Source: an uncultured Shinella sp.
GTDB taxonomy: Bacteria; Pseudomonadota; Alphaproteobacteria; Rhizobiales; Rhizobiaceae
NCBI RefSeq assembly: GCF_946479415.1
Contig: NZ_CAMLFY010000114.1
Location: 1 to 15,249, forward strand
Length of the DNA: 15,249 nt
Direction: 5' to 3'
Made by a program: the position numbers and the translations under genes. The notes under the pieces were generated by a model. The model ran no database searches and was not told the origin of the DNA. It saw only the letters and a program-made list of their open reading frames with translations. Below are positions 7,512-14,579 of the stretch, one piece after another (positions within the stretch are counted from its first letter, which is position 1; each line of letters opens with the position of its first letter).

Positions 7512-8042
7512 ATGCCGCTTTACGCCCTCGACGACCGCGCCCCGACGCTGCCCGCCGACGACCGCTACTGGGTGGCGCCGGATGCCAATGTCATCGGCAA
7601 GGTCATCGTCGGCGAAGATGTCGGCATCTGGTTCGGCGCCACGCTGCGCGGTGACAACGAGCCGATCATCCTCGGCGCGCGCTCCAACATCCAGGAGGGC
7701 GTGGTGGTGCATACGGATCCCGGCAAGCCCGTCATCATCGGCGAAGGCTGCACGATCGGCCACAGCGCGATCATCCACGGCTGCACCATCGGCAACAATT
7801 CGCTCATCGGCATGGGCGCGACGGTGCTGAACGGCGCTGTTATCGGCAACAATTGCCTCGTCGGTGCCAATGCGCTGGTGACGGAAGGCAAGGTCTTTCC
7901 GGACAATTCGCTGATCGTCGGCTCGCCGGCAAAGGCGATCCGCACGCTGGATGCGGAGGCCATCGAGGGCCTGAAGCGCTCGGCCGAGAGCTATGTGCGC
8001 AACTGGCAGCGCTTCAAGAAAGGCCTCAAGCCTGTCAGTTAG
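7512..8042 (+). CDS. Gamma-class carbonic anhydrase family protein
   Basis: A 176-residue left-handed beta-helix protein made of hexapeptide repeats (for example VIGKVIVGEDVGIW and IGNNSLIGMGATV), ending in an amphipathic helix. The three metal-binding histidines of the Cam-like family are present at H67 (VVVHTDPG), H84 and H89 (GHSAIIHG). Members trim to trimers and bind zinc or iron; some hydrate CO2, while others (YrdA/PaaY-like) have weak or other activity, so the reaction is not certain. The start at 7512 follows GGAGGAAACC. The stop overlaps the zur stop by 4 bp in a convergent arrangement. No Zur-like site is seen upstream, so co-regulation with the zinc genes is not supported. Confidence 0.93.
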   Translation: MPLYALDDRAPTLPADDRYWVAPDANVIGKVIVGEDVGIWFGATLRGDNEPIILGARSNIQEGVVVHTDPGKPVIIGEGCTIGHSAIIHGCTIGNNSLIGMGATVLNGAVIGNNCLVGANALVTEGKVFPDNSLIVGSPAKAIRTLDAEAIEGLKRSAESYVRNWQRFKKGLKPVS

Positions 8043-8437
8043 GCACAGCCCGCGCAGGTGCCGCGGATTTCGATCGTCGTCTTGCCGGTCTTGAAATTGC
8101 GGTCCTTGGCAAAACTTTTCAGCCGGTCCTCGATCACATGGTCGTGGAACTCCGTGACCTTGCCGCAGGTCTCGCAGATCGTGAAGGCGGTGATGCCATG
8201 GGCGTGGCAGCCCTCGTCGGGATGCGCGCAGGCGACGAAGGCGTTGATGCTTTCGAGCCGATGCACGAGGCCGAATTCCAGGAGCTTGTCGAGCGCGCGA
8301 TAGACCTGCAAAGGCGCGCGAAACCCGCTGTCGCGCAGCTTGTCGAGGATCGTATAGGCGCTGAGCGGCCCTTCGGAATGCGAGAGCACGTCGAGCACGA
8401 GGCCCTGGTTGCGCGTCAAAGTCGTCGGGGTCGTCAT
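8039..8437 (-). CDS. zur: Zinc uptake regulator Zur (Fur family)
   Basis: A 132-residue DNA-binding repressor that, with zinc bound, shuts off zinc uptake genes. The N-terminal winged helix (about 1-70, with the recognition region FRAPLQVYRALDKLLEFGLVHRL) is followed by a dimerisation domain. The structural zinc site is visible as two CxxC pairs, C88/C91 (ICETCGK) and C128/C131 (CAGC). A second, sensing site probably uses residues in CAHPDEGCHAHG and FHDH. The start at 8437 overlaps the znuB stop as ATGA, so it is translationally coupled as the last gene of znuC-znuB-zur. Zur rather than Fur or Mur is chosen from the operon context and the short length. Confidence 0.93.
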   Translation of the reverse strand: MTTPTTLTRNQGLVLDVLSHSEGPLSAYTILDKLRDSGFRAPLQVYRALDKLLEFGLVHRLESINAFVACAHPDEGCHAHGITAFTICETCGKVTEFHDHVIEDRLKSFAKDRNFKTGKTTIEIRGTCAGCA

Positions 8438-9264
8438 GCCTGGCCTCCCTGGCTGGCGGTTGCAGAATCGACGCCGCTCGTCCTCGGCTTGGTCAGCAGG
8501 CTTAGAATGAACAGGCCAAGCGCTGCAACGACAATCGAGGGGCCGGAGGGCGTGTCGAATTTCAGGGAGCCGAACAGGCCGCCGACGACGGCAAGTGCCC
8601 CGATGACGGAGGCGAGCACCGCCATGATCTCCGGGCTCGTCGAAAAGCGCCGGGCGGTCGCAGCTGGAATGATCAGCAGCGAGGTGATGAGCAGGATGCC
8701 GACGATCTTCATGGCAATGGCGATGACGAGCGCCATCAGCAACATGAAGGCAAGCCGTGTCTTTTCCGGCTCCATGCCCTCGGCTTCCGCCAGTTCCGGA
8801 TTGACGGTGGAAGCGATCAGCGGGCGCCACATCCAGACGATGGCGAAGGTGACGAGAATACCGCCGCCCCAGACGAGATCGACGTCGGCGCGCGAGACGG
8901 CAAGGATATCACCGAACAGGAAGCCGACGAGATCGATGCGCACCCAAGTCATGAAGGAGACCATGACGAGGCCGATCGCCAGCGTGGCATGGGAGAGGAT
9001 GCCGAGCAGTGCATCGGTGGAGAGCGTGCCGCGCTTCTGGAGGAGAAGCAGCAGGATCGAGACCGTGGCGGCGACGATGAAGACGCTGATCAGCAGGTTG
9101 AAATCCATCAGCAGCGACAGCGCGACGCCGAGCAGCGCCGAATGGGCCATCGTGTCGCCGAAATACGCCATGCGGCGCCAGACGACGAAGCAGCCGAGCG
9201 GCCCGGCGGTGAGCGCCAGCCCGACGCCGGCGACGAGCGCGCGCATGAAAAAGTCGTCAAGCAT
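8434..9264 (-). CDS. znuB: Zinc ABC transporter permease ZnuB
   Basis: A 276-residue inner-membrane permease of the ABC-3 family. About eight hydrophobic segments are visible, starting at FFMRALVAGVGLALTAGPLG and ending near VVAALGLFILSLL. The conserved segment RRMAYFGDTMAHSALLG and the loop FGDILAVS, typical of ZnuB/MntB proteins, are present, as is LLIIPAATARRFS for coupling with the ATPase. The start at 9264 is preceded by GGAGGG with 6-nt spacing and overlaps the end of znuC by 8 bp. It pairs with ZnuC to import zinc delivered by ZnuA. Confidence 0.95.
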   Translation of the reverse strand: MLDDFFMRALVAGVGLALTAGPLGCFVVWRRMAYFGDTMAHSALLGVALSLLMDFNLLISVFIVAATVSILLLLLQKRGTLSTDALLGILSHATLAIGLVMVSFMTWVRIDLVGFLFGDILAVSRADVDLVWGGGILVTFAIVWMWRPLIASTVNPELAEAEGMEPEKTRLAFMLLMALVIAIAMKIVGILLITSLLIIPAATARRFSTSPEIMAVLASVIGALAVVGGLFGSLKFDTPSGPSIVVAALGLFILSLLTKPRTSGVDSATASQGGQA

Positions 9265-10192
9265 CGCGTCGCCCTCCTTTGCCAGCCAGGGGCCGCGGCG
9301 TGTGGTCGTGACCACAGCCGCAATTCGGGCCATGCGTGTGCACTATGCGCATCGGCCCCGCCTTGCCGCCGGTCGGCAGAATTTCGACATGGTGGCCGTC
9401 ATTGGGCCGGCAATCGTCGGTGATCGAACCATCGGCATGCTGGACGCGACCGTCCGGCAGATGCGTGTGGTCGTGATTATGATTGTAGAAGACCAGCGTC
9501 TGACCGCCACGGACGCCGAACAGGCGCTGGTATTCCGGGCTTTGGCTGACGGTCTCCGGCGTGCCGCGGCAGCAGACATGGCCGTTGAGGCAGATAACGG
9601 TGTCCGTCTCGGCCATGACGACATGCAGGTCGTGCGAAATGAGAAGGATGCCGCAGCCGCTTGTATTACGAATGTTTTTGATGAGATCGTAGAGCGCGAT
9701 CTCGCCGGAAAAATCGACGCCCTGTACCGGTTCGTCGAGCACCAGCAGGTCCGGTTTGCGGGCAATGGCGCGGGCGAGCAGCGCGCGCTGGAACTCGCCG
9801 CCCGAGAGGTGCTGCACCTCGGCGCGGGCGAGATGGCGGATGCCGGTCGCTTCCAATGCGGCGTCGATCTCGGCGCCCTTGAGCGAGGAGGTCAGCGTCA
9901 TCAGCCGGTCGACGGTGAGCGGCATCGTCCAGTCGACCGCCAGCTTCTGTGGCACGTAGCCGACCTTAAGCCCGGCCTTGCGCTCCACCCTGCCCTCATC
10001 AGCCTTCAGCACGCCGATCGCCGTCTTGGCGGTCGTCGATTTGCCGGAACCATTCGGGCCGATCAGCGTGACGATCTCGCCCGGTGCGATGGAAAACTCC
10101 ACGCCGCGCACGAGCCAGCGGCCCTGGCGGCGCACGCCGACGCCCGCAAGCGAGACGAGCGGCTGGACGGTCTTGGTTGGGGTTTGCAGCAT
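9257..10192 (-). CDS. znuC: Zinc ABC transporter ATP-binding protein ZnuC
   Basis: A 311-residue ATPase that powers ZnuB. Seen: Walker A GPNGSGKS (45-52), Q-loop at VPQK (80-83), signature LSGGE (129-133), Walker B LLVLDEP (149-155) and the switch histidine H187. After the ABC core, at about residue 235, follows a tail of about 75 residues rich in metal ligands: NHNHDHTH, DGHH, and HTHGPNCGCGHDH. E. coli ZnuC is about 250 residues, so this is an extension that could bind or sense cytoplasmic zinc; that role is inferred. First gene of the znuC-znuB-zur operon, divergent from znuA across a 99-bp region that carries two Zur-like operators. The start at 10192 is preceded by GGAAA. Confidence 0.96.
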   Translation of the reverse strand: MLQTPTKTVQPLVSLAGVGVRRQGRWLVRGVEFSIAPGEIVTLIGPNGSGKSTTAKTAIGVLKADEGRVERKAGLKVGYVPQKLAVDWTMPLTVDRLMTLTSSLKGAEIDAALEATGIRHLARAEVQHLSGGEFQRALLARAIARKPDLLVLDEPVQGVDFSGEIALYDLIKNIRNTSGCGILLISHDLHVVMAETDTVICLNGHVCCRGTPETVSQSPEYQRLFGVRGGQTLVFYNHNHDHTHLPDGRVQHADGSITDDCRPNDGHHVEILPTGGKAGPMRIVHTHGPNCGCGHDHTPRPLAGKGGRRDA

Positions 10193-10231
10193 GATTTTTC
10201 CAAAATGCCTGTTGCGTGAGGATATGGCACA

Positions 10232-10246
10232 CGTTATAGCATAACG
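10232..10246. promoter_or_regulatory. Predicted Zur operator 1 (znuC/znuA divergent promoter)
   Basis: The perfect palindrome cGTTATagcATAACg has 6-bp arms around a 3-nt spacer and matches the GTTAT-N3-ATAAC shape of alphaproteobacterial Zur sites. It lies 40 bp from the znuC start and 46 bp from the znuA start, so zinc-bound Zur could block both promoters. Identity rests on pattern and context. Confidence 0.78.
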
Positions 10247-10252
10247 CAATTG

Positions 10253-10269
10253 ATGTAATAACATTACAT
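10253..10269. promoter_or_regulatory. Predicted Zur operator 2 (znuA-proximal)
   Basis: ATGTAAT-aac-ATTACAT is a perfect palindrome with 7-bp arms. Its core GTAATaacATTAC fits the same GTWAY-N3-ATWAC pattern as operator 1. Its centre is 22 bp from that of operator 1, about two helical turns, so two dimers could bind the same DNA face. It ends 22 bp before the znuA ATG. Confidence 0.78.
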
Positions 10270-10291
10270 TTCAATTCAAGCGGAGTATCCC

Positions 10292-11314
10292 ATGCAAAAG
10301 TCCCTGCGCACCCTCCTTCTCTCCACCGCCCTTCTTGCCGCCGGCACGCTTGCCGCACGCGCAGAAGCGCCTGATGTCGTCGTGTCGATCAAGCCGATCC
10401 ATTCGCTCGTCGCCGCCGTCATGCAGGGCGTGGGCGAGCCGAAGCTGATCGTCGAGGGTGCGGCCTCCCCGCATACCTATTCGCTGAAGCCGTCGAATGC
10501 CGCCGCCCTTCAGGATGCGGATCTCGTCTTCTGGGTCGGCCATGGGCTGGAAGCCTTTCTCGAAAAGCCGCTGGAATCGCTCGGCGGCAAGGCGACCATT
10601 GTCGAACTCGACGATGCGCCCGGCATGGAGAAGCTGCAATTCCGCGAAGGCGGCCCCTTCGAGGCACACACGCATGAGGGCGAAGAAGGGCACGATCATG
10701 CCCATGAGGAAGAGGGTCACGACCACGCCAAGGCGGCAGACGCCGGCCACGACCACGAAGGGGAAGCCGGCCATCAGCATGAGGAGCATGGCGAATTCGA
10801 CATGCATCTGTGGCTGAGCCCGGACAATGCCCGCGCCATCGCCACCGAGGCCGCCCGCGTGCTCTCGGAGAAGGACCCGTCCAATGCCGAGACCTACAAC
10901 AAGAACCTCGCAGCGCTCACCGAAAAGCTCACCGCCCTTGACAAAGAAATCGGCGAAACCGTTGCGCCTGTGAAGGAAAAGCCCTTCATCGTCTTCCACG
11001 ATGCCTACCAGTATTTCGAGCATCATTACGGCGTACACGCTGCCGGCTCCATCACCGTCAGCCCGGAGACGCTGCCGGGGGCCGAGCGCCTGACGCAGAT
11101 CCACGACAAGGTGAAGACCCTTGGCGCCACCTGCGTCTTCGCCGAACCGCAGTTCGAGCCGAAGCTGGTGAACGTGGTGATCGAAGGCACCCCCGCCAAA
11201 TCCGGCGTGCTCGACCCGGAAGCCGCCACGCTGGAGCCGGGGCCGGACCTCTACTTCACGCTGATGCGCAGCATCGCCACCTCGCTGCGCAATTGCCTCG
11301 GGCAGCAGAGCTGA
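10292..11314 (+). CDS. znuA: Periplasmic zinc-binding protein ZnuA
   Basis: A 340-residue cluster A-I solute-binding protein that captures zinc in the periplasm for ZnuBC. The signal peptide is residues 1-24 (MQKSLRTLLLSTALLAAGTLAARA), shown by its hydrophobic core and the ARA cleavage motif. Three zinc-ligand histidines are visible: H61 (SPHTYSL), H172 (DMHLWLSP) and H236 (VFHDAYQYFEHHYG). Between the first two is a His/Glu/Asp-rich loop (about 126-166, for example GHDHAHEEEGHDHA), a hallmark of ZnuA over manganese-binding relatives and thought to scavenge zinc. The start at 10292 follows CGGAG. Regulation by Zur is likely through the two palindromes upstream. Confidence 0.96.
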   Translation: MQKSLRTLLLSTALLAAGTLAARAEAPDVVVSIKPIHSLVAAVMQGVGEPKLIVEGAASPHTYSLKPSNAAALQDADLVFWVGHGLEAFLEKPLESLGGKATIVELDDAPGMEKLQFREGGPFEAHTHEGEEGHDHAHEEEGHDHAKAADAGHDHEGEAGHQHEEHGEFDMHLWLSPDNARAIATEAARVLSEKDPSNAETYNKNLAALTEKLTALDKEIGETVAPVKEKPFIVFHDAYQYFEHHYGVHAAGSITVSPETLPGAERLTQIHDKVKTLGATCVFAEPQFEPKLVNVVIEGTPAKSGVLDPEAATLEPGPDLYFTLMRSIATSLRNCLGQQS

Positions 11315-11342
11315 TTTGGATAGGGCAATGGTTGCCGCGTGG

Positions 11343-11365
11343 ATCCTCGGGTCAAGCCCGAGGAT
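11343..11365. repeat. Intergenic palindromic repeat, copy B
   Basis: Perfect 9-bp arms atcctcggg/cccgaggat around a 5-nt loop, 28 bp after the znuA stop. In inverted orientation it matches the repeats at 2143-2163 and 11542-11564. It may stabilise the znuA mRNA end; there is no T-run, so it is not a typical terminator. Confidence 0.75.
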
Positions 11366-11530
11366 GATGTGGTAGGGATGTTCAAAGCGACGCGAGAAAT
11401 GTGAACGCATGAGAATGGAAGAGCAAAGACCATCGCGCGCAAAAACCTTGAGGTGCAAGACGCGAGAGCATCGGAAACTTGGCCAACCTCGCAAGCAGTT
11501 TTTCCCTGAACTTTGCGGCGCTGCTTCAGC

Positions 11531-11572
11531 TCTCCTCCGTCATGCTCGGGCTCGACCCGAGCATCCACAACC
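11531..11572. repeat. Intergenic palindromic repeat, copy C
   Basis: The core has 9-bp arms atgctcggg/cccgagcat (11542-11550/11556-11564) around ctcga. Over about 40 bp it differs from the copy inside uvrB (2131-2170) at only three positions, two of which are a compensating C-G to G-C swap in the stem. Confidence 0.8.
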
Positions 11573-11619
11573 ACAAGCGCTACATCAACTTTCTGCACAG
11601 GCCTAAGCTCAAGAAAATC

Positions 11620-11642
11620 GGCGGGATCATCCCGCCTTTTTT
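11620..11642 (+). terminator. Intrinsic terminator upstream of the COG0523 gene
   Basis: Stem ggcggga/tcccgcc (11620-11626/11630-11636) with a 3-nt loop, followed directly by six T residues. It would stop transcripts coming from znuA and so insulate the next gene. Confidence 0.85.
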
Positions 11643-11652
11643 CAGCCCAAGC

Positions 11653-11671
11653 AATGTAACTATATAACATT
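11653..11671. promoter_or_regulatory. Predicted Zur operator 3, overlapping the COG0523 gene promoter
   Basis: aatgt/acatt ends enclose the core GTAACtatATAAC (11656-11668), which fits the GTWAY-N3-ATWAC pattern of the two sites between znuC and znuA, with weaker dyad symmetry. TATATA at 11661-11666 could be the -10 box, so bound Zur would cover the promoter. The start codon is only 15 bp downstream. Confidence 0.65.
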
Positions 11672-11685
11672 AAAGGCAAGAAACG

Positions 11686-12891
11686 ATGGACAACCGCCTC
11701 CCCGTCACCGTGCTCTCCGGCTTCCTCGGCGCCGGCAAGACGACGCTGCTCAATCATGTCCTGAACAACCGCAGCGGACTGCGCGTGGCGGTCATCGTCA
11801 ACGACATGAGCGAGGTGAATATCGATGCCGCCCTCATCCGCGATGGCGGGGCGGATTTTTCCCGCACGGATGAACAGCTGGTGGAGATGACCAATGGCTG
11901 TATCTGTTGCACGCTGCGCGACGACCTGCTGGCGGAGGTGCGGCGCTTGGCGGAGATGAACCGCTTCGACTACCTGCTGATCGAATCGAGCGGCATTTCC
12001 GAGCCCCTGCCCGTCGCCACCACCTTCGATTTTCGCGACGAAAACGGCTGGAGCCTGTCGGATGTCGCCCGGCTCGACACGATGGTGACGGTGGTGGATG
12101 CCGCAAACCTCCTGAAGGACTACGGCTCCCAGGATTTTCTTGCCCAGCGCGGCGAAACGGCGGGCGAAGGCGATACGCGCACGCTGGTGGAGCTTCTCGT
12201 CGAGCAAATCGAGTTCGCCGACGTCGTCGTGCTCAACAAGACGGGTGCAGCAAGCCCCGCCGATCGCATCGCCGCCCGCCAGATCGTCGGCGGCCTCAAC
12301 GCTGCCGCCCGCATCATCGAGACGGATTTCGGCCGTGTGGAACTTACCGATATCCTCGGCACCGGGCTGTTCGATTTCGCCAAGGCGAGCGAGCATCCGC
12401 TGTGGTTCAAGGAGCTCTACGGCTTCAGGGATCATGTGCCGGAGACGGAGGAATACGGCATCCGCTCCTTCGTCTACCGCGCCAAGAGACCGTTCCACCC
12501 GGCGCGGTTCAAGGCGTTTCTCGATGAGAGCTGGCCCGGCGTCATCCGCACAAAGGGCTTCTTCTGGCTGGCGACGCGTCCACACCATGTCGGCGAGATG
12601 AGCCAGGCGGGCGCACTGGTCCGGAGCGGCCGGCTCGGCCTGTGGTGGGCCTCCGTACCGCGCCAGCATTGGCCTGAGGACCAGGCGGCGCTCGACGTTA
12701 TCGCAGGCTCGTCCGATCCCGTCTGGGGCGACCGGCGGCAGGAGCTCGTCTTCATCGGCGCGGACCCGATGGATGAAGCCGACATCCGACGCCGGCTGGA
12801 CGCCTGTCTCGTCGAGGCAAAAAGCTTCGAGCCCGCCCGCTGGGCGAACCTGCCGGACCCGTTCCCACTCTGGGTCCGGCAGGCGGGCTAA
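11686..12891 (+). CDS. COG0523/CobW-type GTPase, predicted zinc metallochaperone (ZigA-like)
   Basis: A 401-residue cytoplasmic G3E GTPase. Seen: P-loop GFLGAGKTT (12-20), VND (38-40), the metal-binding CxCC motif GCICC (71-75), the switch ESSGISEP (100-107) and a C-terminal CobW_C domain (about 275-390, starting near [13 protein letters not shown]). The guanine-specificity motif, normally NKxD, reads NKTG (184-187). COG0523 proteins of this subtype under Zur control deliver zinc to essential enzymes during starvation; the Zur-like site just upstream and the znu locus next door support that role rather than cobalamin or nitrile hydratase maturation. The ribosome binding site is weak (AAAGG, 10 nt before ATG). 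It ends exactly where the convergent GH43 gene ends. Confidence 0.88.
   Translation: MDNRLPVTVLSGFLGAGKTTLLNHVLNNRSGLRVAVIVNDMSEVNIDAALIRDGGADFSRTDEQLVEMTNGCICCTLRDDLLAEVRRLAEMNRFDYLLIESSGISEPLPVATTFDFRDENGWSLSDVARLDTMVTVVDAANLLKDYGSQDFLAQRGETAGEGDTRTLVELLVEQIEFADVVVLNKTGAASPADRIAARQIVGGLNAAARIIETDFGRVELTDILGTGLFDFAKASEHPLWFKELYGFRDHVPETEEYGIRSFVYRAKRPFHPARFKAFLDESWPGVIRTKGFFWLATRPHHVGEMSQAGALVRSGRLGLWWASVPRQHWPEDQAALDVIAGSSDPVWGDRRQELVFIGADPMDEADIRRRLDACLVEAKSFEPARWANLPDPFPLWVRQAG
12849..12883. repeat. 12-bp perfect inverted repeat at a convergent gene junction
   Basis: cctgccggaccc (12849-12860) and gggtccggcagg (12872-12883) flank an 11-nt loop within the last codons of the COG0523 gene. 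It lies 9 bp from the abutting stop codons of two convergent genes and could act as a bidirectional terminator or mRNA 3'-end block, although no T-run follows on either strand. Confidence 0.7.
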
Positions 12892-14502
12892 TCAGGAGAG
12901 CGCGGTGTAGCGGAAGCTTGCAAAATCCCCGCCGCGCCCGCGTCCGGTAATATCGAAGGTGAACAGGCCGATGAAGGCGCCGGTGAACGAGCCATGCTCG
13001 CCACGCCCGCCCTCGTCGGAGACAACACCGGCGTCCAGCACCGGGCCGATCGCCTGCCAGGCATCGGTCCCGGCCGGACGCCAGAAGAACTGGAGATCGT
13101 TGCCGTGCACCTCCGCCGCCAGCTCCAGTGGCCCCTCGCCCACCGCGACGCCGCTGGCGGCCGGGAAGGTCAAGTTTCCGTTCGGGTAATCCCCCGGGCA
13201 GGACAGGATCGTCAGCGTGCGGCCCAGCACCTCGTGCCGGGTCAGTCCCAGCGCATGGAACTTGTAGCGGTTGTAATAGTAGGTTAGGCCCGCGACCTGC
13301 TGATAGACCTCCGGCTCCGCCTCGATCACGGTCTCGGCGCGAAAATCATGATGCTCCTGCCGGCGTGCCACCAACGCCTGCTCGAACCAGCTGCCGATGC
13401 TCTCGCGCCCGAACAGCCGCAGACGCCCCGGCCGCGCGGACAGCGAGAAGATCCGCTCCGGCTCCGGCGTGCGCAGCCACTGGAAATCCGCAGGCAACGT
13501 GCCTTCGGAAAAATCATAGAACACGCTTGCCGGTTTTTCGTTTGCAACGGCACCGGCCGGCGCAGGCACCTCAACTTCCGGCACGGGCGAGCCGTGCTCC
13601 AGATAGAGCCAACCGTCGTCGCGCCAGACGCATTTCTGCAGCGCCGTCTCGCGTCCCAGCGTGCAGCGGCGCAAAGGCGCCAGCGGCCGGCCGCAGAGAT
13701 GCGTGTGATAGACCGCGCCATCCGGCGTCTCGACATATTGCCCATGCCCGGCCCGCTGGAGCCGCGCTTCGGGATGATCCTTGGAGGTGATCAGGTAAAG
13801 ATCCGGATGCGTTTCATAAGGGCCGTCGATCGTCCGCGAGCGCGCCATGGTGACGGTGTGGTCGTAACCCGTGCCGCCTTCCGCCGTCGTCAGATAATAC
13901 CAGCCGTTGCGCCGGAAGAGATGCGGCGCTTCCACCAGACCCTGCCTTGTGCCGGGAAAGATGTTCTTCACCGGCCCGACCAGGCGCTTCGTCCCGGCAT
14001 CCCATTCCTGCAGCAGGATGCCGTCGAAGGCATTGTGCGCCGCACCCGTATGGTTTTCCGGGCGGTGGTTCCACTGCATGTTGACGAACCATTTCCGCCC
14101 GTCCTCGTCATGGAACAGCGAGGGGTCGAAGCCGGAGGAATTGACATAGGCCGGATCGGACCATTCGCCCTCAACCGACGCCGCCGTGACGATGTAGTTG
14201 TGCGCATCCTTGAAGCTGCCGTCGAGGCGCTTGACGTCCGTATAGATCAGCCAGAACAGCCCGTCGGCATGGGACAGGCACGGCGCCCAGACGCCGCAGC
14301 TGTCGGGATTGCCGCGCATGTCGAGCTGGCTCCTGCGCTCCAGCGGCCGCCGCACCAGCGTCCAGTTCACCAGATCGCGCGAATGATGGATCTGCACGCC
14401 CGGATACCATTCGAAGGTCGAGGTCGCGATATAATAGTCCTCCCCCACGCGGCAGATCGAGGGGTCGGGGTTGAAGCCCGGCAGGATCGGGTTGCGGATC
14501 AT
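12892..14502 (-). CDS. Glycoside hydrolase family 43, beta-xylosidase/arabinofuranosidase type
   Basis: A 536-residue enzyme predicted to release xylose or arabinose from short xylan oligosaccharides. The five-bladed propeller is N-terminal (about 1-310). The catalytic triad fits at D13 (NPDPS, general base), D126 (SGFDPSLF) and E191 (GLVEAPHLF, general acid). The C-terminal part (about 325-530, from VFYDFSEGTLP) fits the beta-sandwich domain of xylosidases such as XynB3, which completes the active site. No signal peptide, so it probably acts in the cytoplasm on imported oligosaccharides. The start at 14502 is chosen because GGAGG lies 6 nt upstream; the TTG at 14514 overlaps that site. It follows the aldo/keto reductase gene, from which it is separated by a terminator. 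Xylosidase versus arabinofuranosidase cannot be settled by eye. Confidence 0.93.
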   Translation of the reverse strand: MIRNPILPGFNPDPSICRVGEDYYIATSTFEWYPGVQIHHSRDLVNWTLVRRPLERRSQLDMRGNPDSCGVWAPCLSHADGLFWLIYTDVKRLDGSFKDAHNYIVTAASVEGEWSDPAYVNSSGFDPSLFHDEDGRKWFVNMQWNHRPENHTGAAHNAFDGILLQEWDAGTKRLVGPVKNIFPGTRQGLVEAPHLFRRNGWYYLTTAEGGTGYDHTVTMARSRTIDGPYETHPDLYLITSKDHPEARLQRAGHGQYVETPDGAVYHTHLCGRPLAPLRRCTLGRETALQKCVWRDDGWLYLEHGSPVPEVEVPAPAGAVANEKPASVFYDFSEGTLPADFQWLRTPEPERIFSLSARPGRLRLFGRESIGSWFEQALVARRQEHHDFRAETVIEAEPEVYQQVAGLTYYYNRYKFHALGLTRHEVLGRTLTILSCPGDYPNGNLTFPAASGVAVGEGPLELAAEVHGNDLQFFWRPAGTDAWQAIGPVLDAGVVSDEGGRGEHGSFTGAFIGLFTFDITGRGRGGDFASFRYTALS

Positions 14503-14515
14503 CGTTTCCTCCAAA

Positions 14516-14543
14516 ATGATGCACGTACGTCAGATCATGCACG
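14516..14543. promoter_or_regulatory. Paired direct repeat in the GH43 leader
   Basis: atgatgcacg (14516-14525) and atcatgcacg (14534-14543) match at 9 of 10 positions with an 18-bp period, and acgtacgt between them is itself a palindrome. They fill the short gap between the upstream terminator and the GH43 ribosome binding site and could be a regulator site; no regulator is identified. Confidence 0.35.
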
Positions 14544-14572
14544 AAAAGGCCGCCCGGTTTTGCCGGGCGGCC
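14544..14572 (-). terminator. Intrinsic terminator of the aldo/keto reductase gene
   Basis: Read on the minus strand, a perfect 10-bp stem (ggccgcccgg/ccgggcggcc, 14548-14572) with a 5-nt loop is followed by TTTT. It begins 8 bp after the reductase stop codon and should largely separate that transcript from the GH43 gene. Confidence 0.88.
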
Positions 14573-14579
14573 GGAAAGA

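Larger units (their letters stand above)
11315..11685. other. 371-bp intergenic region: repeats, terminator, Zur-like site
   Basis: No gene is supported here. From left to right it holds a palindromic repeat (11343-11365), a second related one (11542-11564), an intrinsic terminator (11620-11642) and a Zur-like operator (11653-11671) that overlaps the probable promoter of the COG0523 gene. The open frames across it run antisense to or out of frame with neighbouring genes and have no domain. Confidence 0.7.

Noticed and set aside
6482..7654. 390-codon open frame on the + strand
   Set aside because: Antisense to dusA and overlapping the start of the carbonic anhydrase-like gene; shadow frame.
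7853..10219. 788-codon open frame on the + strand
   Set aside because: It runs antisense through zur, znuB and znuC, which have clear domains; long antisense frames are expected in GC-rich coding DNA. The translation has no domain and low-complexity composition.
10271..11494. 407-codon open frame on the - strand
   Set aside because: Antisense to znuA across its signal peptide and His-rich loop; it also translates a palindromic repeat.
11251..12669. 472-codon open frame on the - strand
   Set aside because: Antisense to the COG0523 GTPase gene, no good ribosome binding site and no domain.
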